From Schaalia sp. ORNL0103 (lineage in GTDB: Bacteria > Actinomycetota > Actinomycetes > Actinomycetales > Actinomycetaceae): 64,000 bases of DNA. The notes under the pieces were generated by a model, which was given only the letters and a program-made list of their open reading frames with translations, ran no database searches and had not been told where the DNA came from. The DNA lies in NCBI RefSeq assembly GCF_019429565.1, contig NZ_JAHXSA010000004.1, forward strand, positions 62,001 to 126,000, read 5' to 3'. The position numbers and the translations under genes were made by a program. Below are positions 1 to 8,100 of this stretch, one piece after another; the stretch's first letter is position 1, and the number at the start of each line of letters is the position of its first letter.

Positions 1-429
1 GCACTGGTTGTCGCGATCGACCCGGAGCTCGCGGACACGGAGGTCATGACGCGCGAGTTCGGCATGGACCTGGCGCTGTCGTCGAACTGCATCCTGGTGG
101 CCGGCAAGCGCGCCGGCGAGGAGCGGATCGCGGCGTGCGTCGTGCGCGCGACGACGAACGCGGACGTCAACCACGTCGTGAAGAAGCGCCTCGACGTGCG
201 CAAGGCGAGTTTCTGGCCGCAGGAACGCGCGGTCGAGGCCTCGGGCATGGAGTACGGCGGCATCACGCCGGTGGGCGTACCCGGCTCATGGCGGCTCCTG
301 ATCGACTCGGCGTGCGCGGTCGGATGGAGCTGCATCGGCTCGGGCCTGCGCCGCTCGAAGCTCTTTGTGACGGGCGAGGTCCTGGCTGCGCTCCCGGGTG
401 CAGAGATCGTCGAAGGCCTCGGAGTCTAA
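1..429 (+). CDS. YbaK/EbsC-type aminoacyl-tRNA deacylase, 3' part (cut by window edge)
   Basis: The reading frame is open from the first base, so the start lies outside the window; TAA ends it at 427-429. The visible 142 residues match the YbaK/EbsC fold, which hydrolyses mischarged tRNA (typically Cys- or Ala-tRNAPro). Family-like segments are NADVNHVVKKRLDVRKASF, the Gly-rich GGITPVGVPG loop and the C-terminal IGSGLRRSKLFV. The next internal ATG is at 46, but the residues before it fit the domain, so it is probably not the start. A repeat-rich non-coding stretch follows. Substrate specificity cannot be read from this fragment. Confidence 0.85.
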   Translation, partial: ALVVAIDPELADTEVMTREFGMDLALSSNCILVAGKRAGEERIAACVVRATTNADVNHVVKKRLDVRKASFWPQERAVEASGMEYGGITPVGVPGSWRLLIDSACAVGWSCIGSGLRRSKLFVTGEVLAALPGAEIVEGLGV

Positions 430-493
430 GGGGGACGAGGCCTGGGCTCAGCAGCTCGGGACCACCCGATTGCCGACCGATGCGCACAGCATC

Positions 494-782
494 ACAAGTG
501 CCGCCGGTGTGGAGGGCGCCGGAGGGCCCGGCTGCGGTGCCCGTGGGCGGTGGCGGTGCCTGGCCGGGCTAGTCCAAGCAACACAAGTGCCGCCGGTGTG
601 GAGGGCTCCGGAGGGACCTGCCGCGGTGCCGGTGGGCGGCGGCGGGGCCTGGCCGGGCTTCGAGACGACGCGCCGAGCGAAGCTCGCAGCGCGGACGGCT
701 CGCGGGCGGGCCGCCGCCCACGGGCACACACAGCAGCCCGGCCCCACAGCCAAGCCCTCCGGCGCCCGGAACACCCGTGGGG
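494..782 (-). repeat. GC-rich 3'-flank repeat cluster (locus 1)
   Basis: The gene-free stretch 430-813 holds this cluster. Two direct copies of a roughly 75-90 bp unit, each containing GTGCCGCCGGTGTGGAGGG, start near 494 and 592. At 755-782 lies the reverse complement of a 28-base block with core CCCCACGGGTGTTCCGGG, found again at 62140-62167 and in part at 42156-42173. Read on the minus strand it sits directly downstream of the tRNA-Ser terminator. The overlapping open frames here are Arg/Pro-rich, disagree between copies, and are not considered genes. Confidence 0.7.
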
Positions 783-813
783 CCACACAGCCACACGGCA
801 CGCCAGCTAGGCA

Positions 814-848
814 TAACAAAACCGCCCGGCCCCAATGGGGCCGGGCGG
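814..848 (-). terminator. Rho-independent terminator of tRNA-Ser
   Basis: A perfect 12-bp stem (822-833 with 837-848, loop AAT) is followed on the minus strand by TTTTGTT. It lies four bases past the CCA end of the tRNA-Ser gene. Confidence 0.85.
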
Positions 849-851
849 CAG

Positions 852-941
852 TGGCGGTAGCGCTGGGATTTGAACCCAGGGTGGCTGTGACACCACACAG
901 CATTTCGAGTGCTGCACCTTCGGCCGCTCGGACACGCTACC
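852..941 (-). tRNA. tRNA-Ser(CGA)
   Basis: The minus strand folds as a 90-nt class II tRNA with encoded CCA. The acceptor stem GGTAGCG pairs with CGCTACC, followed by discriminator G. The anticodon stem CAGCA/TGCTG encloses the loop CTCGAAA, giving anticodon CGA (reads UCG). A long variable arm typical of tRNA-Ser follows, then the T arm with GTTCAAATC. A GC-rich terminator lies just downstream. Confidence 0.96.
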
Positions 942-951
942 TTACCCGGAT

Positions 952-982
952 ACTCTACTACACCCTCCCCCTGCGCGCGCAA
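952..982 (-). promoter_or_regulatory. Predicted promoter of tRNA-Ser
   Basis: On the minus strand a TTGCGC -35-like box (977-982) and a TAGAGT -10 box (952-957) are separated by 19 bp. The -10 box lies ten bases before the tRNA 5' end. The tRNA-Thr gene near 61.9 kb has the same pair of hexamers, which supports the call. The spacing is slightly long. Confidence 0.45.
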
Positions 983-1190
983 ATCGACCGGGCGTGCTGG
1001 GAGGAGGGCCACACAGCAGCCTGGGAGCAGGGCCACAACCCCGAAAGTTCACACGGAACAAGCAAAACAAGCGCAACCTCGGCATTTAGAACGGTTGAAT
1101 ACGAGATTAAGTAACCGCATACCATTCACGCTCACTCATAAATGCACTACTCTTGCAGGGTATCTATTCAAGGCAGCGAAAGGATTTTTC

Positions 1191-3191
1191 GTGTCTGCGC
1201 CAAACGCGACGAAGCAAACGTCGCTCAAAGAACTGACCCTCCGCGGCATCATCCTCGGCGGCATTATTACGCTGCTGTTCACGGCCGCGAACGTCTACCT
1301 GGGTCTGAAGGTCGGCTTGACGTTTGCGACGTCGATCCCGGCAGCCGTCATCTCGATGGCGGTTCTGCGCTTCTGGGGCGACCACACGGTCCAGGAGAAC
1401 AACATCGTCCAGACCATCGCTTCGGCGGCCGGCACGCTGTCGGCGGTCATCTTCGTTCTCCCCGGCCTCGTGATTGTCGGCTGGTGGAGCGGTTTCCCCT
1501 ACTGGGAGACCATGTTTGTGTGTGCGGTCGGCGGTGCGCTGGGCGTCATGTACTCGATCCCCCTGCGCCGTGCGCTCGTGACCGGCTCGGACCTGCCCTA
1601 CCCGGAGGGCGTGGCAGGCGCTGAGATTCTGAAGGTCGGCGACGCCCAGGATGCGGGCGAGGACAACAAGCGTGGCCTCCTGGCCATCACGTGGGGCGCC
1701 CTCGCCTCGGCCACGATGGCGCTTCTGGGCTACATGAAGGTCGTGGCCTCCGAGGTTGGTACGGCCTTCAAGATTGGCTCGACGGGCACGATGATTTCCA
1801 CCTCCCTGTCCCTCGCTCTGATCGGCGTGGGCCACCTGGTCGGTATGACGGTCGGCATCGCGATGCTGATCGGCATGGTCACCTCCTACGGTGTCCTGCT
1901 GCCCCTGTACGCGAATGGCCAGCTGGATGGCGCTGAGGACCTGACCTCGGCCCTGTCCACGGTCTTCAAGTCGGACGTGCGCTTCATCGGTGCGGGCGTC
2001 ATGGCGGTCGCCGCCATCTGGACGCTCATCAAGATCATGGGCCCGATCGCCCGCGGTATGTCCGAGTCGCTGCGCGCCTCGCGCGGCACCAAGGAGGACG
2101 GCGCGCAGGTCGACCGCACCGAGCAGGACATCCCCGGCAAGTGGGTTATCGTCTCCATCTTTGTGGCCATGGTTCCGATCGCCGGTCTGCTGTGGTGGTT
2201 CATGCGCGGCACGCAGATCGAGCACAACACGGCTGTTCTGATCGCCATTTCGGTTCTTTTCATTCTGCTCGCCGGCCTGCTGGTCGCGGCGGTCTGTGGT
2301 TACATGGCCGGCCTGATCGGCTCGTCGAACTCGCCGGTCTCCGGCGTCGGCCTGCTGGTTGTCGTCATCACGGCGGTTGTCATCCTGGCGGTGCACGGCC
2401 GCGGCTCGACCACGGAAGAGAACACGGCGCTCATCGCCTACACGCTGTTCACCTCGGCCATCGTCTTCTGCATTGCGACGATCGCGAACGATAACCTGCA
2501 GGACCTCAAGACGGGCCAGCTGGTGGGCGCGACCCCGTGGAAGCAGCAGGTTGCCCTGGTCATCGGCGTCGTCTTCGGCGCGCTGATCATTCCCCCGGTC
2601 CTGGAGCTCATGCAGAACTCCTTCGGTTTCCAGGGCGCTCCCGACGCTGGACCGGACGCGCTGGCGGCCCCGCAGGCCTCGCTGATTTCCTCGCTCGCCA
2701 AGGGCGTGCTTGGCGGCGGCATCGACTGGAAGCTCCTGGGCATCGGCGCGGCGATCGGTGTCGTCGTCATCATCATCGACGAGGTCCTGCGCCCCACCTC
2801 GAAGGGCAAGCTTGCCCTGCCCCCTCTGGCGGTCGGCATGGGTATCTACCTGCCCGCTTCCCTGACGGTCCTGATCCCGATCGGTGCCCTCATTGGCTTC
2901 CTGTACAACAGGTGGGCTGATAAGCAGGTGGATGTGGAGCGCGCGAAGCGTTTCGGCACGCTGGCTGCGACCGGCCTGATCGTCGGCGAGTCCCTGTTCG
3001 GCGTCGTCTACGCGGGCATCGCGGGCGCGACGGGCTCGGAGTCGCCGCTGGCGCTGCCGTTCATCGGCGACGGCTTCACACCGATCGCGAACGTTCTGGG
3101 CCTGGTGTTCTTCGCGGTTGCGACGTGGCTGCTCTACAGCTTCGCCCGTAAGATCACGCGCGACTCGGATCGCGAGTCCGCCGCGAAGTAA
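1191..3191 (+). CDS. OPT-family oligopeptide/metal-chelate transporter
   Basis: This 666-residue, very hydrophobic protein has about 14-16 predicted membrane spans and the N-terminal region typical of bacterial OPT transporters (LTLRGIILGGIITLLFTAA, then NVYLGLKVGLTFATSIPAAV). The family moves oligopeptides or metal-chelate conjugates with protons across the inner membrane. The GTG at 1191 is chosen because AAAGGA sits at 1179-1184 and because the frame upstream would run through the tRNA-Ser gene on the other strand. The length fits the prokaryotic subfamily (about 600-700 residues). It is monocistronic and ends at a strong hairpin. The substrate is unknown. Confidence 0.88.
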   Translation: MSAPNATKQTSLKELTLRGIILGGIITLLFTAANVYLGLKVGLTFATSIPAAVISMAVLRFWGDHTVQENNIVQTIASAAGTLSAVIFVLPGLVIVGWWSGFPYWETMFVCAVGGALGVMYSIPLRRALVTGSDLPYPEGVAGAEILKVGDAQDAGEDNKRGLLAITWGALASATMALLGYMKVVASEVGTAFKIGSTGTMISTSLSLALIGVGHLVGMTVGIAMLIGMVTSYGVLLPLYANGQLDGAEDLTSALSTVFKSDVRFIGAGVMAVAAIWTLIKIMGPIARGMSESLRASRGTKEDGAQVDRTEQDIPGKWVIVSIFVAMVPIAGLLWWFMRGTQIEHNTAVLIAISVLFILLAGLLVAAVCGYMAGLIGSSNSPVSGVGLLVVVITAVVILAVHGRGSTTEENTALIAYTLFTSAIVFCIATIANDNLQDLKTGQLVGATPWKQQVALVIGVVFGALIIPPVLELMQNSFGFQGAPDAGPDALAAPQASLISSLAKGVLGGGIDWKLLGIGAAIGVVVIIIDEVLRPTSKGKLALPPLAVGMGIYLPASLTVLIPIGALIGFLYNRWADKQVDVERAKRFGTLAATGLIVGESLFGVVYAGIAGATGSESPLALPFIGDGFTPIANVLGLVFFAVATWLLYSFARKITRDSDRESAAK

Positions 3192-3234
3192 GCACGCAGC
3201 ATGTGCGAGGGGATTCACCCCTGCAGCACGCATC

Positions 3235-3281
3235 AGCCCCGGCCTCGTTCCTACTCTCAGGGACGAGGCCGGGGCTCGTTA
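3235..3281 (+). terminator. Hairpin terminator after OPT transporter
   Basis: A 14-bp stem (3235-3248 with 3263-3276) carries the arm ACGAGGCCGGGGCT and is followed by CGTTAT. The same arm sequence recurs in hairpins at 43.7, 48.7 and 51.9 kb, so it belongs to a repeated terminator-like family. Confidence 0.6.
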
Positions 3282-3449
3282 TACCCAAACAGCACCTCCC
3301 AGCAACGAGGCATTTTTGTCCATCCACATGACCATAAATCCCAGAATGTGGTCGCCATCCCACTTGTCACCCGTAGATATTTCGCATGTCAAGGCACATT
3401 TACCTGTATTTCAAAAAATAATGCCATTTCATGACTAAACATTAAATGC

Positions 3450-3455
3450 TACTTT
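3450..3455 (+). promoter_or_regulatory. -10 box (TACTTT) of a predicted leaderless promoter
   Basis: TACTTT ends six bases before the ATG at 3462, and no Shine-Dalgarno sequence is present. The region upstream (3290-3460) is AT-rich for this genome. Confidence 0.45.
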
Positions 3456-3461
3456 TATTAC

Positions 3462-5081
3462 ATGGAACACATCCCGGAACCAGACGTTGCATGGCTACGG
3501 GACCCCGGGGCGTCGGTGAACCGCCTGACGGTGCACTCGACGTGGAGGTCGCGCAGGCCGCTTCAAATGCTGTCCAGCACCTGGCAGGTCACGGGTGTAT
3601 CAGGCACTGCTGCCGAGCTGATCAAACGCACCCCCCTTCAGCGTGACTTCGAGGCGACGTCGGTGCCCGGCGTGCTGGAGATGGACGGCGCATGGGTGCG
3701 CCGCGAGGAGGAGGCCCGCAGAGCCGCAGAGGCCCAGGGAGAACCCGCCCCGGATCAGGTTCGCGCCTCAATCCTGCGTCGCGAGTTCATCCTCGACGCG
3801 CCCCTGAAGGACGCGAGCGAGCGCGGGTGGACGATGACGCTGACGTTCGGCGGCTTCACCGGCCCCCTCTACGTGTGGCTGGACGGCATTTTCGTCGGTT
3901 TTTGCGCGGACGGTTTCATTCCGGCAGCCTTCGACGTGACGGATGCGCTGCAACCGATGCACACGCACGAGATCAGCGTTCTGCTCATGGATTCGCCGGC
4001 ATGCTGCCACGGCCTGTTCCGCGAGGTCTCCCTCGAGGCTCGCCCGCCTGCGCACGTCATCGATGTGATCCCACAGGCCTCGCACAACGGCACGAGCGGG
4101 TCCCTGCGCCTGCGCGTCGAGTGCTCCGAGGCCTCGAACACCTCAACGATCCGCGCCGCACTGCTGGGCGAGGCCCAGCAGGAGGAGATCTGGTCCGCGA
4201 GCGCCCCCGCCGGCGAGGACCTCGAGGCAAGCGGCGTGGACGTGCTCCCGTGGAGCGCTGAGGAGCCGGTGCTGTACACGCTCGTCGTGACGCTGAGCGA
4301 CGAGGAGGCGGGCACGCAGGACACGATCGCCCTGCAGGTGGGCTTCCACGATCTGACGGCGACCCCCGAGGGCTTGCGCCTGGGCGGCCGCCCGCTGACG
4401 CTACGTGGCGTGCGCCGCAACGAGTGCGATGGTCGCACTGGTCTCGCGGTGGGTCTTCAGGACATGCTCGATGACATCGTGTGGTGCAAGCGCCACGGCG
4501 TGAACGCGGTTGCGATCGAGCTGGGGCCCGCGCACGCGCGCTTCTACGAATTGGCTGACCTGTACGGTCTGTACATCATTGGCCGGGCATCGACGATGTA
4601 CGAGCCGGGTCCTGCTCGCGACGAGGCGATCGAGGCGATGATCCGCCGGGATCGCGCCCACCCGAGCGTCATTGCGTGGAACGTGGGCGAGGCGGACGAG
4701 GAGATCCGTGCCGCCCGCGCGCTGGATCCGACGCGCCCGGAATACGCGGACACGGACTTCCCGCTGCTGAGCGAGGTGCGTGCCGAGGAACTGCACTACG
4801 CGCCGGTGACGGTGGCGCCCTCGTATTCGGGGGTGACGGTTCGCAATCACATGACCTTCACGCCGACATCCGACCTGGAGTTCCTGTGCCGCGTCGTCGA
4901 AGACGGCCGCGTCACGTGGGAGAACCCGGCGTTCCTAGACGTCTCACCCGGGGAGACGGGGTTTCTCCCGGTGGCGTGGCCGGCCTCGGGCATGCGCGAG
5001 GTGTCGGTGCGCCTGTCGTACGGGACGGGCTGGGCGCCGGCTGGGTTTGAGATCGGTCGCGGGGTTATGCCCGCGCCGTAA
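3462..5081 (+). CDS. Degenerate LacZ-like glycoside hydrolase family 2 protein
   Basis: The 539 residues align by eye with LacZ in order: jelly-roll sugar-binding domain (about 90-190), Ig-like domain (about 195-305), start of the TIM barrel (RGVRRNECDGRTG near 314, then LYGLYII), and an Ig-like domain 4 (about 430-539). LacZ-type enzymes are about 1000 residues long. The acid/base region, normally SLGNESG, reads NVGEADE near residue 407. The barrel then stops after DPTRPEYADT and jumps to domain 4, so the half carrying the nucleophile Glu is absent. Activity as a beta-galactosidase is therefore unlikely; carbohydrate binding is possible. The gene is isolated and uses normal codons. Confidence 0.72.
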   Translation: MEHIPEPDVAWLRDPGASVNRLTVHSTWRSRRPLQMLSSTWQVTGVSGTAAELIKRTPLQRDFEATSVPGVLEMDGAWVRREEEARRAAEAQGEPAPDQVRASILRREFILDAPLKDASERGWTMTLTFGGFTGPLYVWLDGIFVGFCADGFIPAAFDVTDALQPMHTHEISVLLMDSPACCHGLFREVSLEARPPAHVIDVIPQASHNGTSGSLRLRVECSEASNTSTIRAALLGEAQQEEIWSASAPAGEDLEASGVDVLPWSAEEPVLYTLVVTLSDEEAGTQDTIALQVGFHDLTATPEGLRLGGRPLTLRGVRRNECDGRTGLAVGLQDMLDDIVWCKRHGVNAVAIELGPAHARFYELADLYGLYIIGRASTMYEPGPARDEAIEAMIRRDRAHPSVIAWNVGEADEEIRAARALDPTRPEYADTDFPLLSEVRAEELHYAPVTVAPSYSGVTVRNHMTFTPTSDLEFLCRVVEDGRVTWENPAFLDVSPGETGFLPVAWPASGMREVSVRLSYGTGWAPAGFEIGRGVMPAP

Positions 5082-5125
5082 AACATCGGACGAGGCCGGA
5101 GGCAGTGCGCACGAGAGGGTGCGCA

Positions 5126-5167
5126 CGCGAAGGGGGACGGAGCGATTGCGCTCCGTCCCCCTTCGCG
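5126..5167. terminator. Bidirectional terminator between convergent genes
   Basis: A perfect 19-bp stem (5126-5144 with 5149-5167, loop ATTG) lies between the convergent stop codons at 5081 and 5183. It probably ends transcription from both sides. Confidence 0.75.
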
Positions 5168-5182
5168 GCTTTACGGCACAGA

Positions 5183-8100
5183 TCAGCGGAAGGCTGCCCG
5201 CCTGCTGGGGATCGTCGGCATGCCGAGCATGACCGAGCCGGACCCGCCGCACGACGCGGGCTCTTCGACGTCGACGAGCTGCAGGATCTCGCTGTCGCGA
5301 GCCTCCGGCGACTGCAGGGCGGTGGCCAGCATGAGCTTGATGCGGTTGAGCTGGTTGACCTCGGAGGCACCGGGATCGTAGTCGACGGCCACGATGTTGG
5401 CCTCGGGGTAGCGGGTGCGCAGCGCGCGGAACATGCCCTTGCCGACGACGTGGTTGGGCAGGCACGCGAAGGGCTGGGCGCAGATGATGTTCGGGCAGCC
5501 GTGTTCGATCATGTCGACCATTTCGGCGGTCAGGTACCAGCCTTCGCCGGCCTGGTTGCCCAGGCGCGCGATGTCCTGGGAGCGAGAGATCATCTCTTCG
5601 ATCGGCCGGTGCGGCTCAAACTTGCCGTTCGTGGCGGCAAACGCGCGGTGCACGGGCTTCTCGTACTTCTTGAGCGCCCACAAAACGATCGGCATGATGT
5701 AGCGCTGCTTGCCCTCGATGCCCAGGTTCTCCTTGTCCCACGCGGCGGTGGCCACGGAGTTGTGGAAGAACTGCATGAGGCCGGGTAGTTCGGCCTCGCA
5801 CCCCTCGGCCTCGATGACGTCGACGGCGTGGTTGTTGGCGTCGGGGTGGAACTTCACGAGGATCTCGCCGACCAGACCGACGCGCGGCTTACGCGGGATG
5901 TCGCGCAGGGGCAGGGCGTCGAAGGCGCGCACGCACTCGCGGATGATCTTCCCGTAGGAGACGCGTCCTCCCAGGGCCGCCACGCGTCCCGAGGTGATCC
6001 ACTCCTGGACGTAGCCGTCCCACGTGCGGTACAGCTCCATTGCGGAGCCGGGGGTGGCCTCGTAGGGGCGCACGCGCAGGAGCATCGACTGGATGGCGTC
6101 GCCGATGACGAAGGCCTGGATGGCCTTGTGGATATGCGGGATGCCGAGGTGGAAGCCGGGGTTATCCTCGATGCCTTGGACGGACAGGGCGATGACGGGG
6201 ACCTGCGGGTATCCGGCATCGCGCAGGCCCTTGCGCAGCAGGGCGGCGTAGTTGCTGGCGCGGCACATGCCGCCCGTCTGGGTGATGCCCACGGCCGTGC
6301 GATCGGGGTCGGCGCGCCCGGAGATGAACTCGTCAAGGAGCTGGCCGATGACGACGATCGCCGGGTAGCACGAGTCGTTGTTGACGTACTTGAGGCCGAC
6401 CTCCATGGAGGTGCGGCTCGTGTGCTCGAGCACGCGCACCTTCAGGCCCGCGGTTGCGAACAGCGGGGTGAGGAAGCGGAAGTGGATCGGGGACATCTGG
6501 GGGGCCAGGATCTCGTATCCGGCCTCGCGCATCTCCTCGGTGAAGGCTGTGCGCGGCTTGATGTGGCCGGCCTGCTCCTCGCGGGCGGCGTCGCCGGAGG
6601 GGTCGCGCAGGGTGGCGGTGTCGACGGACCCCGACACGAGTCCAACAGACGAGGCGGGGGCCAGTTCCGCGCCGTCCGTGCCGTCCCCGGCCCCGGCCTC
6701 GTCGATTGTCGAGGCGAGGGTGGCGCGCTCGGTGATCGCCGCGTCGAGGGAGCGCAGGCGGATCTTCGCGGCACCCAGGTTGGAGACCTCGTCGATCTTG
6801 AGGACCGTGTGCACGTCGCCGCGGCCTTCGAGGATCTCCTGAACCTGGTCGGCGGTGATCGCGTCGACGCCGCAGCCGAAGGAGTTGAGCTGGACCATCT
6901 CGAGGTCGGGCTCGTCGCCGACGCGGGCGGCGGCCTCGTAGAGGCGCGAGTGGTAGGACCACTGGTCGAGGACGCGCAGGGGGCGCTCGAGGCGCGCGTC
7001 GATGATGGAGTCCTCGGTGAGGACGGCCATTCCCAGGCCCACGATGACCTCGGGGATGCCGTGGTTGATCTCGGGGTCGAGGTGGTAGGGGCGGCCCGCG
7101 AGCACGATGCCACGCACGCCGTGTTCACGCATCCACTCGATGGTTTCGACGCCCTTCGCGCGGATTTCGGCCTTAACGGCGGCATCCTCCTCCCACGCCT
7201 TGTCCAACGCGGCCTTCATCTCATCGACGGGGATGTCGTAGCCGTACTGCTTGAAGGTCTTGGACAGGTGGGCGGGCAGGTATTCTCGGTTACCGAAGTT
7301 GACGAAGGGGCTGATGAACTTCGTGCCCGGTTCGAGCAGGCGCTCCATGTTGTTGCGGATGACCTCGGGGTAGGTCGCCACAATGGGGCAGTTGTATGAG
7401 TTCTCGGACTCGGTGAGCTTCTGCTCGAAGTCGACGCAGGGGTAGAAGATCGTCGTGATGCCCTTGTCCAGCAGGGACTCGATGTGCCCGTGGACGAGTT
7501 TGGCCGGGTAACACACGTTCTCCGAGGGGATGGACTCCATGCCGGTCTCGAAGAGGTCGTGGTTGGAGCGGCCCGAGATCATGACGCGGAAACCGAGCTC
7601 GGTGAGCATCGTGAACCAGAAGGGGTAGTTCTCGTACATGCCAAGCACGCGCGGGATGCCGATGTCGCCCCGGAACGCCTTTTTCTCGGTGAGGCGGCGG
7701 TAGCCGAAGATCCGCTTGTACTTCCAGTCGTAGAGGTTGGGCAGGTCCGACTTCTTGGGCACGCGCTCCAGGGACGCGCCGCGCTCGCAGCGGTTGCCCG
7801 ACACGTGGCGCTCGCCGTTGGAGAACGTCGAGATCGTCATCTGGCAGTGGTTTTGGCACAGGCGGCAGGTCTTGCGCGTCGTATCCACGCTGAAGCCCTC
7901 GAGGGCCTCGATCGTCGCCAGGGACGAGGTCCCCTCCCCCGTGTCGTGCATGCGCGCGGTCAGGGCCGCGCCGTACGCACCCATGAGGCCGGCGATGTCG
8001 GGCCGCACGACCTCGCGGCCGGTGAGCAGCTCGAAGGCGCGCAGCACCGAGTCGTTGAGGAAGGTGCCGCCCTGGACGACGACGCGCTCACCCAGGTCCG

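Noticed and set aside
398-1114. Open frames through the GC-rich repeat at locus 1
   Set aside because: Repeated DNA translated in varying frames, no start signals, not conserved between the three loci.
909-1190. N-terminal extension of the OPT transporter
   Set aside because: It would overlap the tRNA-Ser gene and is polar and low in complexity; GTG 1191 has a proper ribosome site.
1164-3233. Long open frame on the minus strand opposite the OPT transporter
   Set aside because: Arg/Asp/Gly-rich translation with no domain; a codon-bias shadow of the real gene in a GC-rich genome.
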